Made by a program: the position numbers and the translations under genes | Part shown: one piece after another, positions 57,517 through 64,000 of the stretch | Numbering within the stretch: position 1 is the first letter of the stretch | How the letters are laid out: each line of letters starts with the position of its first letter | Origin: Hymenoscyphus infarciens | Lineage: Eukaryota; Ascomycota; Leotiomycetes; Helotiales; Helotiaceae | Direction of reading: 5' to 3' | Length of the DNA stretch: 64,000 bases | Assembly: GCA_001414345.1 (NCBI GenBank) | Contig: LLCB01000083.1 | Span: 62,001-126,000 of the forward strand | The notes under the pieces: model-generated | The model's input: only the letters and a program-made list of their open reading frames with translations | What the model was told of the DNA's origin: nothing | Database searches by the model: none

Positions 57517-58649
57517 TGTTCTTCCCTCCAATGTCCTCCAGCAGTTTTCCTTTCCCGTCTCTCTTCGTAGTCCAGGGTCGCGATCTGTAGACTATCAATT
57601 GAGCTTCAATGACGTGCCGCGATTGATATTCCTTTGTTGTGGAGAACTGTGTAGAGCCTTGTAGTCAAGGCTGAATGTCGAAAATCAATAGTGTAGAAGG
57701 TAAGACACGAGGCTGAGGTCGCTAGTTTCGTAGATCAATTGCTTGATCCACTGCACCTTAATTTCACCCCTATCAAACAGAAGTGTGTACGTTTCACTCT
57801 TTAAATGGTGATGGGAATTACTCCATTAGGCTATAAAACCGCCCCTCTTTGAGATTCACTCGCGACATGGCTTGGTTTAGGAAGGTAACAACCACGTTGG
57901 CTCCACCTTGTCACACAACTAGGTACCTCTTCTCTCTCTCTTCTCCTTGGGAGTAAAAACCAATTGCCTATAGTTATTTCTCATTCAACATTCAAAAATT
58001 CTCTTGCATTTTGTGCAACGACCAAGTACAAATTAGAGGTTTATGCTAGTGAACTATTTCTGTAGCGCTGGTTTATGCACAGCTACCGACAAGGTTCCCC
58101 GTAAAGTATCCTGAGGGAATCTTCCTGGCATCAAATATGTTGGTAAAGCAGCGTGCTGATTAGGTAAGCTTTGGGAATAGAGTGATGCTCACTAAGTAGT
58201 GTAAGCTAAACGACAATGGAGGATAAAAGACAGACCATATTTATATCGGTAGAGTCAGGAAAGAAAGGGGTATGAAACTCAAAGAAGGAAGAACTTCTTG
58301 GTCGTTTTCAATTTGATTGTTCTATGACTTTAGACCGCCCTTCATAGGTCAGTAAAGTCAGAGAAGATGAATTCAGAGGGCTAAGAACCTTATGAGGAGG
58401 ATCAACGGTATTCCGCAGCTCCTCGTGAATTTTCCCCTCGCGATCAGCTCAGGTTGCGCTACTCCATCAAAACAGAGCCTCGTCCAACCTAGGGCGACCT
58501 CATCTTTTGCCTCGACCCTATAAAGATCATCCATTTTGAATTCCCAAATAACTCCAGTGGTGGTATCTCCCCAAGCAGAACCTATCCAGTCCTCCCATCA
58601 TAAACTCATTATCTGACCTTAATTTCCATGCTTCCTCGAGTATAGCCCC
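57517..58649. other. Intergenic region between MED31 and BUD31
   Basis: About 1.1 kb. It includes the MED31 promoter and BUD31 3' flank. No supported gene. Confidence 0.5.
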
Positions 58650-59167
58650 TCAATCACTGGAAGCACATCCCCTACAACCACAGCTCACACATTCCACATT
58701 CTGATTCTCCTTCATCTGTGCCTTGGGAACCCGACAAATGCATGTAGAATTGAAATTCGTCTCCTTCGTCTGTACGCACCGTAAACAGCACAACTACCCC
58801 ATAAAGTTAGCATTTCATTCATATTCCAAGTTTCCATGCAAAAGAAGAATAGGGCTGTCCATACCTTTTCGTACCCAGTCTTCTTCCACTTGGCAATCAG
58901 CATCGCATCCGCATACCCATTCTTCAGTAAATAATCATACAACTCCTTTGAAATGGCCTCCTTCTCGTAGTACAACTCGTAGACGTATCGTGATCTCTGA
59001 TGCGATATTTGGAATATAGGCCAGTGTACTTGATGTCGAGGTACGTTGACGGTGGATGCGTTTTCGGCGTCTTTCATCTTGTTGCTGAAGATTAGAAGGT
59101 CGTCTTCTATGTCTGTGAATCCCGAGGGAGGGGCTTTGCGCTTGGAGGCGTGGCGGATGGCTGGCAT
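58650..59167 (-). CDS. BUD31: BUD31/G10 spliceosomal protein
   Basis: Two exons (59167-58865 and 58793-58650) with a 71-bp GT-AG intron encode 148 residues. The family is highly conserved and easily read: MPAIRHASKRKAPPSGFTDI, WPIFQISHQRSRYVYELYYE, LLKNGYADAMLIAKWKKTGY, then LCCLRCVQTKETNFNSTCIC, RVPKAQMKENQNVECVSCGC and a final RGCASSD. The C-terminal Cys cluster binds zinc. BUD31 is a component of the activated spliceosome. It is divergent from the NDUFA6-like gene with 236 bp between the starts. Confidence 0.97.
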
Positions 59168-59403
59168 GTTTGCGATCTGTTTGTAAGAATCTCGGGTTTG
59201 GGGTTCTTATGTTTGGTCGTGAAATAGATGTTTGTTGTTGACAAAATGTAGGGTGGTGTTGGTTTGGAGGGGCAATAGCTTCTCAAGTGAATTTCTCAGC
59301 CTTCTTGCTTACGTGATCGGGTTTTAGGTTTGGCAACTTCGACCTCACTCAAGCTCCAGGCAAGCCGACATCAAGGAAGGTCACCACAACACGAAACGGC
59401 ACT
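59168..59403. promoter_or_regulatory. Divergent promoter between BUD31 and the NDUFA6-like gene
   Basis: 236-bp region between two divergent start codons, compact enough to be shared. No distinct element is identified. Confidence 0.5.
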
Positions 59404-60362
59404 ATGGTGATAAACCCTACCTACCTTGCGCAGAGGACGCGCCAATGTATGTATACTTCTTATCCCCATTCAATGGCATATGCTAATGACACCATTACAG
59501 CTGTCAACCTCAACGATGCCAAACGAAGAGTCTTGAGAAGCTACCGAGAATGGATCCGTTCTGTACGTCCTCCGAGCTCTGATATGGACAATTGGACTGC
59601 AGGTCCCTAGAGGGCGAACTGTACTAATGGGTTGCTTGTGGTAGGCTCCGGAGATACAAACGATGTACTCGCTCAGCATACCAGTCGCGCAATTGAGGAC
59701 GAAAATGAGGCAGGAATTTGAGCGGCATCGATATGTGAAGCAAACAGAGGTGGTGGATGTTTTATTGTTCAAGAGTCACTCGGAATATCAGGTTCGTTGG
59801 GATTTTCTTTCTATACTGGGTTTACGGAGGGGGGAGGAAGTTCATGGATACAACGCCTAATTTACCACTGGATTTGCGAGACTTTCCGACTTGCGCAGAG
59901 ACGATACTGGGGCTTTCTGGGGAGCATGGAAACGAAGGATTGGGGCATCTGGATCTGTGAGGGAATACCCTGAAGTCGCAGGTCAATTACGTCTATTGCG
60001 GAAGCGCTTTTGCTGATCCGGCAACACAAACTTTCAAAACGATAATGTTTCTCCCGATCATTGCATTGTCGGCAGACACACATTGACCGGGCTTCCCACT
60101 TTCTGTTGGCGACTAGATTACAATAATGGGCTCTTGCGGATCGAGGGTTTGGATATTTGCTTAGTACAAATCTTGCTAACAAATTGGCACAGGAAACCTT
60201 GAATTACTGGAAGCAACTTCCCCACATTCTCAAGTATTTCAGAGCGGACGAAGACCCAGCTGCAAGATTACCACGAAATTTCATTTCCGGTTTCCTCGAG
60301 GTATATCATTCAGTAATCCTCCCAAAATCTATCTCTGCTAACGCCAGTAGGGTCGCAACTGA
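59404..60362 (+). CDS. Mitochondrial complex I LYR subunit (NDUFA6/B14)
   Basis: Five exons: 59404-59446, 59501-59562, 59645-59791, 60193-60300 and 60351-60362. All introns are GT-AG (54, 82, 401 and 50 bp); total 123 residues. Reads MVINPTYLAQRTRQSVNLND, AKRRVLRSYREWIRSAPEIQ, then RTKMRQEFERHRYVKQTEVV and a C-terminus GFLEGRN. This matches the fungal homologue of NDUFA6/B14 (about 14.8 kDa) closely in order and length. Members contain a LYR-type motif (here LRSYREW) and bind acyl carrier protein at the complex I matrix arm. The last exon is only 12 nt including the stop, and the third intron is long for this genome. Confidence 0.93.
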
Positions 60363-60493
60363 ATCATCTCCATGTCCCCGTCCTTTTCCATAGCCTGTAC
60401 ATAACCCAAATGAACCACAAATCGAACTCCATAGTGTTTTATGCCTTGACGCCTTGTAATGCAACCGATGTTTCTTTTCCGCTAATACCCAGT

Positions 60494-61118
60494 CTACGAC
60501 TTCTGTTGTGCTATGAAGGCTTCTTGGGATGCCACATATTTGACGGCTACCTCGTCGCATAAATCCATGAGATCTGTGAGGCCTTTGTCGAGGGCGTCGA
60601 GGGCTGTTCCTTCTGCGGCGATGTTAGATTTCTTCGTTGCAAAAGAATTGTTGTACTTACCATATGTTTGAATGCGGATGTTCATGAGTTCTTCTGAGGG
60701 ATGGGGGATGGAGTAACCGCAGAACTCAACGTCAGGACTAGGGCAAGCTTTGTTAGCAATTGAGCTCTTCTCCAAATTGCCCCGAACGCCATGATTCGGA
60801 TATAAGGATAACTTGACATACTTCTTCATGATGATATATCGCAGAGCATTTCCCAGGGTATGATCTTCCTTTTTAAATTGGAAAGAGGCGGCAGATTCCG
60901 AGGAACCAGCGAGCTAGGTTGACGTTTAGAAGAGATTCCGATAGACATTTGATACGAGTTAATCTTACAATCTTGATGGCGCCGTCGTCCAACCACGTGC
61001 GGTTGGCGGGGTCATTTACGTCCATCTCTTGCTCGGGGGACTCTTGGGGGGCATCGCCCATGGCGACATCTGGATCGACAGGGGCAGGAGATTCAGTTGC
61101 TCTCGTTGTGGGTGCCAT
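60494..61118 (-). CDS. RPC19: RNA polymerase I and III subunit RPC19 (AC19)
   Basis: Four exons (61118-60969, 60913-60822, 60737-60661, 60612-60494), all introns GT-AG and 48-84 bp, encode 145 residues. After an acidic N-terminus come ILAGSSESAASFQFKKEDHT, LGNALRYIIMK, the family signature NPDVEFCGYSIPHPSEE and LMNIRIQTYEGTALDALDKG. This is the RpoA/Rpb11-like dimerisation fold. AC19 pairs with AC40 in the assembly core of Pol I and Pol III. The gene converges on the NDUFA6-like gene with 131 bp between the ends. Confidence 0.95.
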
Positions 61119-62906
61119 GACGAAGATGTTGAAGTTGTATTTGCTCTGGGCGCATGGGGGGACGATGTGGTGATGGGAGCTTCAGAAGAGGAAGTTCAAA
61201 AAAATTGCAGATGGAATTACATAATCGGTACCCCATATTGATATTTTCCACCCCCGTCTTTCCACCGATGCTTCTTCTAGCTTGGCCTGCAGGCTGCAGC
61301 ACCGGCTCGGATTCGTTCCCGTTCCCTGTAAAGGGTCTTCCCTAGGGAAATAAATATTGCCGATTCGTAAGTACCTATTCCATGCTGCTAGCCGTACTTG
61401 CACCGTATTGTAAATGTAGCCGAAAATCAATAAAGCTTTTTGCTCCTAAATTGCCCCTCTTGGTCATTGTTCACTAATCGAGTCTGCCATCTTCTTCCTC
61501 TTCCACTCCTTCCCACCCACCATACTCAGTACCATCCCATCCTACCTACTCAGTTACATCTCCGGGCAGCAGATACTTCTACTTAACTCTTCCCTTCACC
61601 CCCTCCTTCCTTTCCACTCTTCCCTCCTCAACTGGATTGACCCGTCACACCGCTACGAATACCGCTCCACCAATCCCTACCTACCTAGGTACCTGACCTG
61701 CCCCCCTCCGAGTCGTCCGCTGCCGATCGTTTTCTCAAAACCTACAAACACCAGCAGTTTCTACTCGACCGTATCAGATCCAACCCGATTCAATATTGCA
61801 GACATATCAATCACAGTTATTTGGATACGAGGAGGTCATACGAGGATCGGTCGACGGCTAGAGCCATTCCATTCACTCCACCACATACGAACATCTGCGA
61901 GCTTCCGTTGCGAATACTACCTACCTGCTTGCGAGTTACAGCTTCACCTCAGCTTTCGAAGAGCTCCCGCAGCTTCCATTCGCGTCTTGACTCTGCCATC
62001 CATCATCTTTGTGGATTGACTTCCCTGATAGCTACCGGTATACCTCGTCTCAACTCTTTGACACTTTGACATTACTCTCCTTCCCTCCTGGTTCCGGATA
62101 TTCTGGCTCAATCGGACGCATCTCCAGAAAGAGTCTTCCGCCACTCTACAGAATACCCCTCTTGACAGCTTCAAGGCAGCTTGGTACCTTTCGCCACTAG
62201 CACATTCACCATACGCATCGTTGTTTCCTGGTGCTCTGCCGGCACATAGCTGGTTAGACCGGACTACTGCGAAACTGATTCCCATCAAATAGTTCCGTAA
62301 TTCTATATTTCAAACCGCATACCTCGAGTAAAAGAAGTGGAAGGGTCGAGACGGTAGATAACCAAGCTGCAACATCGATTCGAACAATTGCATACGTCGT
62401 TGGTAATTTGAGCAGCAAGGAGGCGTGGGACGTATTTGGAGACAATCGTTCACGTTCCTCGCAGGGACTAACCTACACTTCCCAGGCCTCGGTCGCGCTA
62501 CAAGTCTAGGAGACAACGTCCCCTAGCCCAGCGTTCCCCCTTTTGTGGTCACTTGCTTTCTTGCTCCGTCATTCACCAAAAGTGCCAAACCTTCAAGCCT
62601 AGTTATCCAGTCCACTTAGCCCAGGCGCCGGTCTCCAGTCAACACCAAGCCAGCATCTCTTCCTCTCAAATCCCACTCGAGCATCTGCATCTCCCCCAGT
62701 TCAGATTCAGACTTCCTGACCTGCCGCTCGCTGCCCTTCACACACATCATCATTCAATCTCATCCAAACAGCCCAAACAACCCCCCAAGACCACCCGCAT
62801 TTCACATAACACCTCGTCCAATTTCGGTGCATCGTGCTCACCTCTCTGCACTTACGACAGCAGGAATTAATCCCAGAACCTACATCCTCGCAACCCCCTC
62901 GCCACC
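61119..62906. other. Long intergenic region and probable 5' leader of PAL1
   Basis: About 1.8 kb, pyrimidine-rich from 61450 onward (CTTCCTC, CCCTCC and CACTCCACC type runs), as in long fungal 5' leaders. No coding region is supported. Confidence 0.55.
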
Positions 62907-64000
62907 ATGTCACTCAACCAAACAGGTCAGTCTCCTCCTCTCCTTGTCCTGGCAATCTATCTATCTTGGGTGCCGCCTCAACACCACATCATCCCCACTT
63001 ATCAGGGCGAGGGCGTATCATCTTGTCAATCGCCCCGTTTCACGCCCATCCCTAAATCGCCGTCATAGCTATAGAGAGCATGCATGAACCCGCTGGCTAA
63101 CAAGATCCGGTTTGCGAAACAGGTTCTCGACCCTCACCCCCAGACATCAACCTCAACCTTTCATCCAACAACCCCTTTCGAAATCGTGCTGCGTCGCCTG
63201 CTTTATCAAACGGTTCCCAACCACGATCTCCTTTTGATCCTCCTCCTCGTCCAGTTTCTCGCAATCCATTCCTCGAACCTTCTTCCACCAACGTCATACC
63301 ACCAGCAATTGGATCCGTCGAGAAAATGGAACCTCCATCTGATTCTGCGCCCAGGCCAGCACTGACTGGCAACGCAGCAGATCTTTTTGTACGTCATTTT
63401 GTGCTCCCACACTTCCTGTCACAATACCCCTATTCACGTCATGTCAAGACTGAACATCACAAACTGACTGCGATCTTCAGGATAATCTTACACTCGACGA
63501 TAAGCCATCTGGAAGCAAAACACCTGGCAGCAGGCGCCCACCACCAACAAGATCGAACACCGATAGTAAACCACCTCCGCCATACAGCTCGAGCAAAGGT
63601 CGTGGAGAGAACATGCCTCCCCGACATCGACCAAGTCGCTCCCAAGAGGAGGCGCTTCGAGCTCGCAAGCCAGGAGCATCCAGATCATCTCGACCAGCAG
63701 GAGAATTGGATATCTTCGCAGACCCAGAACCATCAATCAACAAATCTGGATCTCGGCGTGTGCGACGAAACTCGGATTCATCAGTGATGTCGAAGAATAG
63801 TAAAGTACTGGATCCAGAAGACGAAAAGCGACGATCTGAAAGACGCAGACGTGAACGGGAAAGACGACACAGAGATCGAGATGGAAAGGAATCTTCCTCC
63901 AAAGGGAAGAAACCCGACCGCAAATTGGATGTAATTGATAAATTGGATGTGACCAGTATATATGGTACAGGATGTAAGTTTTGGCGCTGTACTGTCCAAT
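62907..64000 (+). CDS. Pal1-family cell morphology protein (5' part; continues past the window)
   Basis: The ATG at 62907 sits in GCCACCATG. Exons 62907-62925, 63123-63388 and 63481-63973 are joined by GT-AG introns (197 and 92 bp); the next donor is GTAAGT at 63974, so the gene runs off the right edge. The 259 residues seen carry the Pal1 blocks: RNPFLEPSSTNVIPPAIGS, then NAADLFDNLTLDDKPSG, RRPPPTRSNTDSKPPP, RRVRRNSDSSVM, a long Arg/Lys/Glu-rich stretch, and KLDVIDKLDVTSIYGTG. In fission yeast Pal1 is a membrane-associated factor that keeps cells cylindrical and works with End4/Sla2 at sites of polarised growth; a related role in hyphae is inferred. Confidence 0.88.

Noticed and set aside
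59862..60182. 106-codon minus-strand ORF inside the NDUFA6-like gene
   Set aside because: It lies mostly within the 401-bp third intron, with no motif. The intron has a clear GCTAAC branch site and AG acceptor.

Overview
The window looks like chromosomal DNA of a filamentous ascomycete (Pezizomycotina; a leotiomycete-type fungus is my guess, not something the sequence proves). Genes carry short GT-AG introns, mostly 50-80 bp with CTAAC-like branch sites. The proteins are typical of filamentous fungi: glucokinase, Pal1, a GPI-type thaumatin-like protein, a GH1 beta-glucosidase and an HSPA12-like Hsp70. Ordinary-composition gene islands alternate with very AT-rich blocks that are almost free of CA/TG dinucleotides and full of stop codons. 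This is the signature of repeat-induced point mutation (RIP).

Layout. 1-3119: a partial ORF at the left edge, then an intact RING-H2 gene. 3120-10806: a full-length RIP-mutated Copia retrotransposon with 153-bp LTRs and CCCAT target duplications; it has an extra long reading frame after RNase H. 10812-17590: gene-poor, with a decayed P450, a poly(A)-tailed SINE-like insertion and simple repeats. 17598-29236: thaumatin-like gene, glucokinase (with a possible membrane-anchor N-terminal extension) and an Hsp70-like gene. 30606-39335: a small LTR element with 325-bp LTRs, whose left LTR is split by a second Copia element (30693-36870); the unsplit right LTR preserves the empty site. 39342-41640: more AT-rich repeat DNA with a MITE and a possible retroposon. 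42083-50328: choline kinase, a second decayed P450 and a secreted GH1 beta-glucosidase. 51051-54061: two more MITEs flanking a broken RING gene that appears to be a paralogue of the one at 1294. 54853-64000: a compact housekeeping island with YAR1-like, RPC11, MED31, BUD31, NDUFA6-like, RPC19 and the start of PAL1.

How the genes fit together. The right-hand island is rich in the RNA-synthesis machinery: two RNA polymerase III subunits (one shared with Pol I), a Mediator subunit, a spliceosomal protein and a ribosome-assembly chaperone, plus one complex I subunit. Glucokinase, beta-glucosidase and choline kinase are ordinary metabolic genes with no sign of forming a biosynthetic cluster. The most unusual observations are the glucokinase extension that splices in frame, the accessory reading frame in the first Copia element, and the datable nest of three retroelement layers with a three-copy MITE family. 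All splice structures were read by eye and checked for frame; no alignment or database search was run.
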